Assembly (NCBI GenBank): GCA_002335355.1
Contig: DCTD01000091.1
Span: 1,425-7,101, forward strand
Direction of reading: 5' to 3'
Length of the DNA: 5,677 nt
Origin: Patescibacteria group bacterium UBA1449
GTDB lineage: Bacteria > Patescibacteriota > Microgenomatia > UBA1400 > UBA1449
Positions 1 through 5,677 of this stretch are shown in pieces. The notes under the pieces are model-generated. The model searched no databases and was not told the DNA's origin. It saw only the letters and a list, made by a program, of their open reading frames with translations. The first letter of the stretch is position 1; every line of letters starts with the position of its first letter. Both the position numbers and the translations under genes were made by a program.

Positions 1-769
1 GTGCATACAAAGCATAGTTAGTACCAAAACCAAGGTAACGTTCATCTGTTGCGTTTGCCCATACCCAAAGTACTCCATTATCAAGGAACGTCCAAAGGTA
101 GCCAATATTCCGTGCTTTTAATGTAGCTTTAAAAAGCAAGGTTTTGTTTTCCAGACATTTGGCGGTGTTTTGATATACAGTAAACGGAATCGGGATTACT
201 CCCAATTTTCGCATCGTTTGCAAGTACAGATGGTAAAAGTCTTCACTATTTACTGAGTCTTCAACTGAAACTACAATGCCGCTTTTTTCAGCTTTCTTAA
301 CCATGTTCCTGGTCTTTTTGTGGACGTTTGATTTTAATACCGTCTCAAAATCAACATCAGTACGTAACTCATAGTAAATAAATTTTTCTTGTTGGGCCAA
401 TTGGTTTGGTAGAGCAGCCATTTTATTATTTGTAACAAGCTCAAGCGATGAGTTAAGTCTGTTAGTTAACTTCAGTGCTTCGGTAATTAGGGTTTCTTGA
501 GCAAACTGTAATCCCACAGGTCCAGAGTAATCACCAAAAGGTAGTGTTGTTAATCGTTTACTCCCCAACACCCCACGTTTGAAAAACAAAGGCAAAACTC
601 CGATTATTTTTTTATTTTCCCAGGCAGACAGCATGAATGGTGTAAGTTGTAAGCTTAGAGATGCGGCTATTGCCCACTCGTATAAATGATAAAAAGATGC
701 TTCTCTTTGAGATTGAATGAATTTATTCCATAGATACTGGTCATCATTTGTCGCCATCCTTATCTTCAT
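1..769 (-). CDS. FemAB/BioF2-like GNAT-fold acyl- or aminoacyltransferase (C-terminus cut off by window edge)
   Basis: I translated this gene by hand because it runs off the left edge; 256 complete codons are visible. It resembles the FemAB-like/Acetyltransf_6 (BioF2-like) family, which transfers an acyl or aminoacyl group to an amine, often in cell-wall or exopolysaccharide pathways. Visible marks are SFYHLYEW (residues 25-32), IIGVLPLF (55-62), LPFGDYSGPVG (76-86), a basic KKTRNMVKKAEKSGI segment (151-165) opening the second GNAT half, FYHLYLQTMRKLG (178-190) and NATDERYLGFGTNYALY (239-255). Family members are usually about 300-350 residues, so roughly 50-100 are missing. The start at 769 makes an ATGA overlap with the aminotransferase stop and has GGAAG seven bases upstream. 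An alternative ATG at 757 would remove four residues. No signal peptide or membrane segment is seen, so it is probably cytoplasmic. The substrate is unknown. Confidence 0.8.
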   Translation of the reverse strand, partial: MKIRMATNDDQYLWNKFIQSQREASFYHLYEWAIAASLSLQLTPFMLSAWENKKIIGVLPLFFKRGVLGSKRLTTLPFGDYSGPVGLQFAQETLITEALKLTNRLNSSLELVTNNKMAALPNQLAQQEKFIYYELRTDVDFETVLKSNVHKKTRNMVKKAEKSGIVVSVEDSVNSEDFYHLYLQTMRKLGVIPIPFTVYQNTAKCLENKTLLFKATLKARNIGYLWTFLDNGVLWVWANATDERYLGFGTNYALYA

Positions 770-1881
770 ATAAATTCTTCCATGGTTTTAGTCATGTTGG
801 TAACAAATTTTTTAACAGCATCCTTATTCATCTGTGCCTGCACTGGTAATGTAATCACTGTTTGGGCTAATTCCAATGCCCTAGGACATGAGGGTTGCCA
901 CTGTTTATAGTCTGTTTCAATGATAGGAGCATCCTCCCACATACTAGCAATAAATAGTGCTTGTCTTCGCAAAGATAACACCAGTTTATGTCGATGCTTT
1001 TTATAGAGCGGTTTTACCGTCACTGGAAACTGATACCATGAAGACTGCATTGAGGGTACTACCTGCTGTGGCACAAAGTAAGGATTATGCTCTAAAGCCT
1101 CGCAGTACCAGCTAGCTATCTGTTGTCGCTTCTGCATTTGTTGGTCTAATTGAGTCACACCAAACGTAAATAGTGATAGTGTCCATGGGTGGGCATAATA
1201 CCGATCATCATACGTTGGAACAGGCATCTTACCTGGTTGTTGCTGCCGAATTTTATCGATAAGTACATGGTGCCAACCATCAAGTTTTAACAATACATCA
1301 GGCCATATCCCTGGTATTGTTATTTCTTGTTTGGGCAGTTTTAATGAGGTTTTTGTCAACAACAGACCACCATTAAAATTGGCTGTTTGCTTGTAAAAGC
1401 TAAACAGAACCGCATCTCCCTGGCTACCTACATATTCATCCCCAATCTTTGAAAACAATGCGTGAGCACAGTCTTCAACAATATAGGTATTAGGTAACAT
1501 TTTTCTAATTTTTTTGATATCAACTGGATTGCCAAATGTATGAACAGCAACCATGCACTCGATTTTCTTGCCAGCTAATAAAGAAATGTCCAGGTTGTAG
1601 GTAGCAGGATCAACATCAATTAAAACAACCTGTTTGTTAGCTGCTCTGGCTGCTCCGGTCAAAACCGGACAGGTATATGCGGGAAAATGAATTATTTTGT
1701 ATGGCAAGTTCTTAAATAGTGCGTAAAGAGCATTCCGTCCCCAATCAAAGGTATAGGCATGCCATGTATTACTAATACCCAAATGGCTGTTTAGTAGTGC
1801 AGCAACATTAGATTCTTTTCGTAACAATGACTTTATCAAATCGATGAAACTAATCTTTTCTATCAAGTCAAACGAGTTCAT
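766..1881 (-). CDS. DegT/DnrJ/EryC1-family PLP-dependent aminotransferase
   Basis: This is a fold-type I PLP enzyme of the sugar aminotransferase group, which typically moves an amino group from glutamate to a keto-sugar nucleotide. I place the start at 1881, giving 371 residues and an ATGA overlap with the deacetylase stop. The open frame extends upstream to an ATG at 1926, but that would overlap the deacetylase by 49 bases and adds 15 residues unlike the family. In the 371-residue numbering the marks are GRNALYALF near 48-56 (phosphate-binding start of the PLP fold), FPAYTCPVLTGAARAA (66-81), VDPATYNLD (90-98), AVHTFGNPVDI (112-122), VEDCAHAL (135-142; the aspartate that pairs with the PLP ring nitrogen, then a histidine where many relatives have glutamine) and FSFYKQTANFNGG (160-172) with K164 as the probable Schiff-base lysine. 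The length is normal for the family. It sits between deacetylase and FemAB-like genes, which fits an amino-sugar modification role. The exact sugar is unknown. Confidence 0.88.
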   Translation of the reverse strand: MNSFDLIEKISFIDLIKSLLRKESNVAALLNSHLGISNTWHAYTFDWGRNALYALFKNLPYKIIHFPAYTCPVLTGAARAANKQVVLIDVDPATYNLDISLLAGKKIECMVAVHTFGNPVDIKKIRKMLPNTYIVEDCAHALFSKIGDEYVGSQGDAVLFSFYKQTANFNGGLLLTKTSLKLPKQEITIPGIWPDVLLKLDGWHHVLIDKIRQQQPGKMPVPTYDDRYYAHPWTLSLFTFGVTQLDQQMQKRQQIASWYCEALEHNPYFVPQQVVPSMQSSWYQFPVTVKPLYKKHRHKLVLSLRRQALFIASMWEDAPIIETDYKQWQPSCPRALELAQTVITLPVQAQMNKDAVKKFVTNMTKTMEEFI

Positions 1882-2753
1882 ATATCTTTTGCCATTTCCT
1901 GCATCGTTACATAACAAACATCCCACTGGCTTTCAAGGTAGTGAATCATCTGTTGAAAAAGGCGTTGATCAAAATCCCAGGAATGAGCAAGAAATACAAG
2001 AAGAGGGGTTGTTTGAAATTGTATGACTTTTCTTATATTCTGTTGCCATACTTCTTGACGGAGACGAGCAAGATTACCCATGTTAACAACTTCATAATCA
2101 GCATACGGTAAGCCGAAACGGAAACTGACTTTTGGTACCGGCAAACTAGAGACAGGAATCTCAGTTATGTGTTTGGTTTTATATGGCAAACTCCAGCTCT
2201 TAAAACTTGAGAACGAGGAGTCAACCGTAAACTCATATTCCTGCAAGACATCTAATGATTCCTGGTTAATTACCATGTTTGGAGAACGGAATGAACGAGG
2301 AGTCTTAAGTTTATGCTTCTGGAAAATTTTGATAGATTTTTCAAGTACCTGTATCTTTTCTTTTTTAGCTAGTGGTCTGTCTTTTACAAACCAGACAGCA
2401 TCTCCCCATAGCTCATCATGATGCCAACAGTGCAGACCAAACTCGTAGTTGTTGTTTAATTGTTTAAAGTATTCAGGGTACTCCTCTATTAAATTACTCT
2501 GAATAAATAAAGTTGCCTTTTTACTACCAAGGGTTTGACTGATTGTTTTTAAAAACCGTAGCATCTTCTCAACTCTACCATCACCTAGAGAACCACTGTC
2601 CTGTTCTACATCAAAGGTCAAAGCAACTTTGATCTTTCTTGTGATTGACTGGTCTAGAGGACATGCTGCATTTTCTTTCCACTGACAAAACCACCACGGG
2701 AAACGGGTATCAGTAATACAGTCTAATACTCGAGTAAAAGGCACAAACATCAT
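1878..2753 (-). CDS. NodB-type polysaccharide deacetylase (carbohydrate esterase 4-like)
   Basis: This 291-residue protein has the motif order of metal-dependent polysaccharide deacetylases, which remove N- or O-acetyl groups from glycans. Motif 1 is ALTFDVEQD (residues 44-52), with D48 as the likely general base. Motif 2 is GLHCWHH (106-112), where H108 and H112 are in the H-x3-H spacing that holds the metal. Motif 3 is SFRSPN (154-159), with R156 and P158. The last motif is FLAHSWDF (254-261), with H257 as the likely catalytic acid. The classical TFDD reads D-V-E, a variant also known in exosortase-associated deacetylases. About 40 residues rich in Trp and Cys precede the domain. There is no convincing signal peptide, so it may act inside the cell on a precursor. 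Two adjacent ATGs (2753 and 2750) are possible starts. No good Shine-Dalgarno lies near them, and the upstream small gene ends only eight bases before, so reinitiation is plausible. Confidence 0.87.
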   Translation of the reverse strand: MMFVPFTRVLDCITDTRFPWWFCQWKENAACPLDQSITRKIKVALTFDVEQDSGSLGDGRVEKMLRFLKTISQTLGSKKATLFIQSNLIEEYPEYFKQLNNNYEFGLHCWHHDELWGDAVWFVKDRPLAKKEKIQVLEKSIKIFQKHKLKTPRSFRSPNMVINQESLDVLQEYEFTVDSSFSSFKSWSLPYKTKHITEIPVSSLPVPKVSFRFGLPYADYEVVNMGNLARLRQEVWQQNIRKVIQFQTTPLLVFLAHSWDFDQRLFQQMIHYLESQWDVCYVTMQEMAKDI

Positions 2754-2761
2754 GAAAGATC

Positions 2762-2929
2762 TTATAACTGGTCCTTTGGTAACATACTAGGAGTACCATT
2801 TTTTACTTCAAATACCCGACCACACATAACACATTTTAATTTCTCCTCTTTTTCTTTAGATAAAACTTGGATATCTCCACGGCAATCTGGACAAGTTAGA
2901 ATTGGTAGAAGTTTAGGATCTAGTTTCAT
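2762..2929 (-). CDS. Trm112/UPF0434-like small four-cysteine (zinc-ribbon-like) protein
   Basis: This is a 55-residue gene found by reading the gap between the deacetylase and the second GT4 gene. The product starts MKLDPKLLPILTCPDC and ends NGTPSMLPKDQL. This closely follows the Trm112/UPF0434 (YcaR) pattern: an N-terminal D-x-x-LL-x-IL-x-CP-x-C, a second cysteine pair, then a short strand and a G-x-P-x-ML ending. C13/C16 and C33/C36 form two CxxC pairs able to bind one zinc ion. Full-length bacterial members are about 55-70 residues, so it looks intact. Trm112 proteins in eukaryotes and archaea activate methyltransferases. The bacterial role is not settled, although ycaR lies between lpxK and kdsB in enteric bacteria, also a glycan setting. 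It has the strongest ribosome-binding site here and is followed after eight bases by the deacetylase, so it is probably in the same transcript. Confidence 0.88.
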   Translation of the reverse strand: MKLDPKLLPILTCPDCRGDIQVLSKEKEEKLKCVMCGRVFEVKNGTPSMLPKDQL

Positions 2930-2934
2930 ATATA

Positions 2935-2940
2935 CTCCTT
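2935..2940 (-). promoter_or_regulatory. Strong Shine-Dalgarno of the Trm112-like gene
   Basis: On the minus strand this reads AAGGAG, five bases before the ATG at 2929. It is the clearest ribosome-binding site in the window; the genes around it rely on overlapping or very close starts. It fixes the start of the small gene and supports it being translated. Confidence 0.8.
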
Positions 2941-2948
2941 TGCTTTAA

Positions 2949-4022
2949 TTATTGTAGCATTGATAGAGCAGTTTTTTCTTTTTTGTTACATCCGAGAACC
3001 TCGTAAATACCAAATGTCTGTTGGGCAACTTTTTTCCAGGTAAAGTCATGTTTAACCAGCTCATACCCCCGTTCACCCATCTTAGGTAACTGTTTTTTTT
3101 GTTCAAAGGCATGAATAAGCGCTTTTTTTAAGCTTTCAACTGAACCTGGCTCTGCTACAAAGCCGTTTTTATCTTCGACAACCATGTAGGGATTATGCCC
3201 AACTCGAGTTACCAGAACTGGCAGTTTATGTGCCCATGCCTCTAAAACAGTCAATGGTAATCCCTCAGACAAAGACGGCAAGACAAACAGGTCAGCTTTT
3301 TGATATTCTTCTTCTAAATCTTTTCCTGTTTTCTTACCAAGAAATTTAACAGTGGATGCAATTCCTATTGAGTGAGTTAGAATTTTGAGTTTCTTTTTTT
3401 CTTCTCCATCTCCAACTAACCTCAACTGCCACCCATATTTTTTAGCCTCAGCGAGTGCTTTAAGTAGATAATCTAACCCTTTAATGACTTCTAAACGTCC
3501 AACAAATAATAACCTTACTGTTTGGTTTTTGGGTTTCTTTTTTACGATATTTTCTGAAATAGTGACTCCATTAGGAATGACAACTACTTTTTTTGCATTT
3601 GTTTTGTACTGTAAAAAACTTTGACTAACTGATATTTCAGCATCATAAGAAATGTCTGTTAACAAATATTTTTCAAGCCTCCCTTTCCAACTAGAATCTT
3701 TAATATCAAGGAGATTCGAACCATGAACAGTATGTACTACCGGAATACCTAATATCAGCGATAGGATTTTACCCGAGAAACCAGCAATATATCCATGAGA
3801 ATGAATGAGAGAGAATGGTCTTTTTTTATGAGCCCAGATTACCATAGGAATAACTGTTAACGACCAAAGAAAACGGTACTTGATATCAGCTTCTGGTTGA
3901 GAAAATATGATTGAGTGACAGGTAAATTGTTTTTCTAACTGAAATGCAAGGTTTTTAACATGAACTTGCCCCCCACCGATAAATTCTCCTGAATAAACAT
4001 CAATAAGTGTGGCAACTCTCAT
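2949..4022 (-). CDS. GT4-family glycosyltransferase (GT-B fold, retaining)
   Basis: This 357-residue protein transfers a sugar from a nucleotide sugar to a glycan or lipid-linked acceptor, probably at the cytoplasmic face of the membrane. The N-terminal half has GGGQVHVKNLA (residues 17-27), the glycine-rich loop common near the start of GT4 enzymes, then IHSHGYIAGFSGK (73-85) and VVHTVHGSN (95-103). The C-terminal nucleotide-sugar domain begins around VIPNGV (148-153), followed by LLFVGRLEVIKGLDYL (171-186, with R176 and K181 as probable phosphate-binding residues), LVGDGEE (202-208) and the EX7E-type motif SEGLPLTVLEA (252-262, E253 and E261). The length is typical. The lysine-rich tail after about residue 345 is not part of the core fold. 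The start makes an ATGA overlap with the gene upstream in the operon and has no clear Shine-Dalgarno, so translation is probably coupled. Donor and acceptor cannot be told from sequence alone. Confidence 0.92.
   Translation of the reverse strand: MRVATLIDVYSGEFIGGGQVHVKNLAFQLEKQFTCHSIIFSQPEADIKYRFLWSLTVIPMVIWAHKKRPFSLIHSHGYIAGFSGKILSLILGIPVVHTVHGSNLLDIKDSSWKGRLEKYLLTDISYDAEISVSQSFLQYKTNAKKVVVIPNGVTISENIVKKKPKNQTVRLLFVGRLEVIKGLDYLLKALAEAKKYGWQLRLVGDGEEKKKLKILTHSIGIASTVKFLGKKTGKDLEEEYQKADLFVLPSLSEGLPLTVLEAWAHKLPVLVTRVGHNPYMVVEDKNGFVAEPGSVESLKKALIHAFEQKKQLPKMGERGYELVKHDFTWKKVAQQTFGIYEVLGCNKKEKTALSMLQ
2951..2959 (-). promoter_or_regulatory. Possible internal extended -10 promoter
   Basis: On the minus strand this reads TGCTACAAT, matching the extended -10 form TGnTAnnAT. 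It overlaps the last codons of the second GT4 gene. Transcription would begin near 2944 and give a short leader that still contains the AAGGAG site. No good -35 is seen 16-18 bases upstream. It could give extra transcription of the Trm112-deacetylase-aminotransferase-FemAB part, but a chance match in AT-rich coding sequence is equally possible. Confidence 0.25.
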
Positions 4023-5170
4023 AGATTTTTTCTTAGAGTAGATTGGTAGAGATTAGCAGTACTCGCACTAATCCGCTCCCAATCATACAGTTGCACATTT
4101 TTTAATCCCTCAAGCCTCATTTTTTCAATATCTTTTCTGTGTTTGAGTAAGCATGCTACTTCGTTGACAAGCGCCTCAAACTTATCATGGTTAAAGGTAA
4201 CTCCCGCTTTTAACCTTTTTTTAAGTTCAACAGAAGTTGGAATATCAGCAGCAACAAATGGTGTTCCAAGGGCTGCGGCTTCTACTAAGACAATACCAAA
4301 TCCTTCAATGAGTGAGGGATGAATTAAAAGAAGTGATTGGGAAATAAGGGAAATTAGGTCTTCCTGGTTCACATTTGATTTGAACTCAATGCGGTCACAT
4401 ATTTCAAGGTCATCTGCTAACTGTTTAAGCGCTGATAACTCAGGCCCGGAACCCACAATAACCAAATGAATACCAGAAAACTCCTTTGAGAGTTCTTTGA
4501 CTAACTTTACTGCCCAATCCACCCGTTTATACCCCACTAACCGAGACACAACAATTAATTGGTCCTTTTTATTTTCATCATCAGGTTTATCAAGAGCTTT
4601 GCATTCCACTCCACAAGGAATCAGTTGAATTTTTTCTTTGTTCATCCCAGCAGCTAAAAGCCGTTCGATCTCAGCTTCAGAGGTAGCGATCACTTTATCC
4701 CAAGGTAAGGAAATAAAGATTCTTTCCCCAACTTCTCCAATAATTCCCAACACTACTCCGAACAATTTCCGCCATCGGCCAATTAGAATATCAGGATAGT
4801 AGGCAATCTTTGGCCTACGATGAAGTAGTCCTATGAAGAAAGCCGGTAAAAAAGTAACGTAGTTAGACCCCTCAACAACATCAAAAGGAATACGTAAACT
4901 TTCTTTAATACACCAGAGAATGTAGAATAGCCTGTTAAAAAGCGATGAGATAGTAGCATCTGTTGTTTCAACCGGTGAACCAAAGCGCTTAACGGTAATG
5001 AGCTTATGTTCTTCATGACTTACTTCACCTTTTTTTCTTCGGGCTAAAACAGTCACTGTATGGTTCTTAGCAAGACTTCTAGCAACGTAAAAGACTCTTG
5101 TTTCAACCCCTCCCGAGAATACAGGGCTATCTATACGAGGAAAAAATTCAGTTATTAATAGTATATGCAT
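4019..5170 (-). CDS. GT4-family glycosyltransferase (GT-B fold, retaining), first gene of the minus-strand operon
   Basis: This 383-residue protein is a second retaining GT-B transferase, related in fold but clearly different in sequence from its neighbour, so each probably adds a different sugar. It opens with the first Rossmann strand MHILLITEFFPR, then the SGGVETRVFYVARSLA loop (19-34). The linker carries VIATSEAEIERL (160-171) and IPCGVE (184-189). The donor domain shows VVSRLVGYKRVDWAV (207-221, R210 and K215 as probable phosphate-binding residues), IVGSGPE (238-244) and the EX7E motif HPSLIEGFGIVLVEAAALG (284-302, E289 and E297). An amphipathic stretch at about 104-116 and 138-155 may help membrane contact, as is usual for this group. 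The start at 5170 is the first ATG before the Rossmann strand. The bases just upstream hold only a weak AGAG. The donor sugar is unknown. Confidence 0.92.
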   Translation of the reverse strand: MHILLITEFFPRIDSPVFSGGVETRVFYVARSLAKNHTVTVLARRKKGEVSHEEHKLITVKRFGSPVETTDATISSLFNRLFYILWCIKESLRIPFDVVEGSNYVTFLPAFFIGLLHRRPKIAYYPDILIGRWRKLFGVVLGIIGEVGERIFISLPWDKVIATSEAEIERLLAAGMNKEKIQLIPCGVECKALDKPDDENKKDQLIVVSRLVGYKRVDWAVKLVKELSKEFSGIHLVIVGSGPELSALKQLADDLEICDRIEFKSNVNQEDLISLISQSLLLIHPSLIEGFGIVLVEAAALGTPFVAADIPTSVELKKRLKAGVTFNHDKFEALVNEVACLLKHRKDIEKMRLEGLKNVQLYDWERISASTANLYQSTLRKNL

Positions 5171-5289
5171 AGCTCTATTTTACGTATAATCAGGTATAAT
5201 TGTAACCACAAGCATAATACAGACTAGTTTGTCTTATTGTTTTACCATCATTTACAAAACTACTTATATATAAACAAAGTAAAAGAAAA
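5171..5289. promoter_or_regulatory. AT-rich divergent intergenic region between the operon and the GT2 gene
   Basis: This is the only real non-coding gap in the window and must carry the start signals for both transcription units. For the plus strand it holds two exact TATAAT hexamers (5185-5190 and 5195-5200) and a more proximal AT-rich run (5264-5274) with TTTACC at 5241-5246 at a usable distance upstream. For the minus strand, the best pairing I find is GTTACA (5206-5201) and TAAAAT (5182-5177), 18 bases apart, which would start transcription at or next to the ATG of the first GT4 gene. None has a full consensus -35. No hairpin terminator or small gene is visible. Confidence 0.6.
5184..5200 (+). 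repeat. Tandem GTATAAT pair, 10 bp period
   Basis: GTATAAT occurs at 5184-5190 and again at 5194-5200, separated by CAG, so the copies sit one helical turn apart. Each contains the exact bacterial -10 hexamer TATAAT on the plus strand, and a start from the second would leave a leader of about 80 bases before the GT2 gene. No matching -35 lies 16-18 bases upstream of either. It may be a double -10 element, a binding site for a regulator shared by the divergent units, or chance in AT-rich DNA. Confidence 0.4.
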
Positions 5290-5677
5290 ATGAAACAACC
5301 GTATTTTTCCGCTATTATCCCGGTTTATAACGAAGAAGGCAATGTTGAAGAACTGTTTTCAAAACTTAGCCAAGTCTTTTCAACTCTTAACAAACCCTGG
5401 GAAGTGATCTTTGTTAATGACGGTAGTACCGATAAAAGTTTAGAAGTTTTAAATAAACTTAAGTCTTCCCATCCGCAGATAAAAGTAATTACCTTTACCA
5501 GAAACTTCGGACAAACTGCAGCCTTTGCCGCCGGCATTGACCATGCAGAGGGCGAAATCCTGATCACGCTTGATGCCGATTTACAAAATGACCCTCAAGA
5601 CATTCCCAGAATGTACACCTTAATGCAAGAACACAAAGCTGACATCGTGACCGGCTGGAGAAAAAACCGGAAAGATC
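5290..5677 (+). CDS. GT2-family glycosyltransferase, DPM1/ArnC-like polyprenyl-phosphate sugar transferase (C-terminus cut off by window edge)
   Basis: The first 129 codons of a GT-A fold transferase are present. It probably moves a sugar from a nucleotide sugar to a polyprenyl phosphate, giving a lipid-linked donor used on the outer face of the membrane. Visible marks are SAIIPVYNEEGNVEEL (residues 7-22), EVIFVNDGSTDKS (38-50, binding the nucleotide), TRNFGQTAAFAAGIDHA (70-86), the metal-binding ITLDADLQNDPQDIP (92-106, D95-x-D97), and TGWRKNRKD (121-129), a typical feature of DPM1/ArnC-type enzymes. The missing part would show whether C-terminal membrane helices are present, as in ArnC/GtrB-like members, or absent, as in soluble DPM1. 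The start at 5290 is preceded only by a weak AAAG-rich stretch. It is divergent from the GT4-led operon and probably serves the same surface-glycan pathway, although this is only inferred from position. Confidence 0.9.
   Translation, partial: MKQPYFSAIIPVYNEEGNVEELFSKLSQVFSTLNKPWEVIFVNDGSTDKSLEVLNKLKSSHPQIKVITFTRNFGQTAAFAAGIDHAEGEILITLDADLQNDPQDIPRMYTLMQEHKADIVTGWRKNRKD

Noticed and set aside
1882..1926. 15-residue N-terminal extension of the aminotransferase
   Set aside because: It would overlap the deacetylase by 49 bases and carries no family residues; the ATG at 1881 forms an ATGA overlap like those elsewhere in the operon.
1844..2026. 60-codon plus-strand open frame
   Set aside because: It lies opposite the aminotransferase start and deacetylase end, has no family likeness and no ribosome-binding site; it is a shadow of the minus-strand genes.
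2167..2421. 84-codon plus-strand open frame
   Set aside because: It is entirely antisense to the conserved core of the deacetylase, which has clear motifs in the correct order.
2969..2990. T-rich run near the end of the second GT4 gene, considered as a terminator
   Set aside because: On the transcribed (minus) strand it is A-rich, encodes the lysine-rich tail, and no GC-rich stem lies before it.
4831..5016. 61-codon minus-strand open frame in another frame
   Set aside because: It is nested in the first GT4 gene, which has full-length family motifs; no independent start signal is seen.
5325..5567. 80-codon minus-strand open frame
   Set aside because: It is antisense to the well-supported GT2 gene, whose DAD and NDGSTD motifs fall in the same stretch.
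1..5677. CRISPR array, tRNA, insertion sequence, toxin-antitoxin or defence genes
   Set aside because: No regularly spaced repeats, cloverleaf, transposase motifs, terminal inverted repeats or defence-type domains were seen; nearly all bases belong to glycan-type genes.

Overview
The window is a compact glycan-biosynthesis locus from what is most likely a bacterium. Six genes lie head-to-tail on the minus strand, transcribed from about 5170 down to the left edge. A seventh gene diverges from them on the plus strand at the right edge. The short AT-rich gap between the two units, a consensus-like Shine-Dalgarno (AAGGAG before the small gene), TATAAT boxes and three ATGA stop/start overlaps all point to bacterial gene organisation. 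Gene content and style (GT4 pairs, a DPM1-like GT2, tightly packed short intergenic gaps, many AT-rich starts without a clear ribosome-binding site) would fit a member of the Patescibacteria/CPR. That placement is an inference from style, not from a marker gene.

Layout in order of transcription on the minus strand: (1) 5170-4019, GT4-type glycosyltransferase; (2) 4022-2949, a second GT4-type glycosyltransferase overlapping the first by ATGA; (3) 2929-2762, a 55-residue Trm112/UPF0434-like four-cysteine protein with the best ribosome-binding site in the window; (4) 2753-1878, a NodB-type polysaccharide deacetylase; (5) 1881-766, a DegT/DnrJ/EryC1-type PLP aminotransferase, overlapping by ATGA; (6) 769-1, a FemAB/BioF2-like GNAT-fold acyl- or aminoacyl-transferase, overlapping by ATGA and cut by the left edge. 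On the plus strand, 5290-5677 is the first 129 codons of a GT2 glycosyltransferase of the DPM1/ArnC type, cut by the right edge. The divergent gap 5171-5289 carries two exact TATAAT hexamers 10 bp apart. There is no stretch longer than 119 bases without a gene, and no RNA gene, mobile element or CRISPR array was seen.

Reading the genes together: two retaining GT-B transferases could assemble a surface oligosaccharide on the cytoplasmic face. The aminotransferase could supply an amino sugar, the deacetylase could remove an N- or O-acyl group, and the FemAB-like enzyme could put an acyl or aminoacyl group on the free amine. The divergent DPM1-like transferase would load a sugar onto a polyprenyl phosphate. 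The enzyme classes are well supported by motifs. The substrates and the linear pathway are inference.
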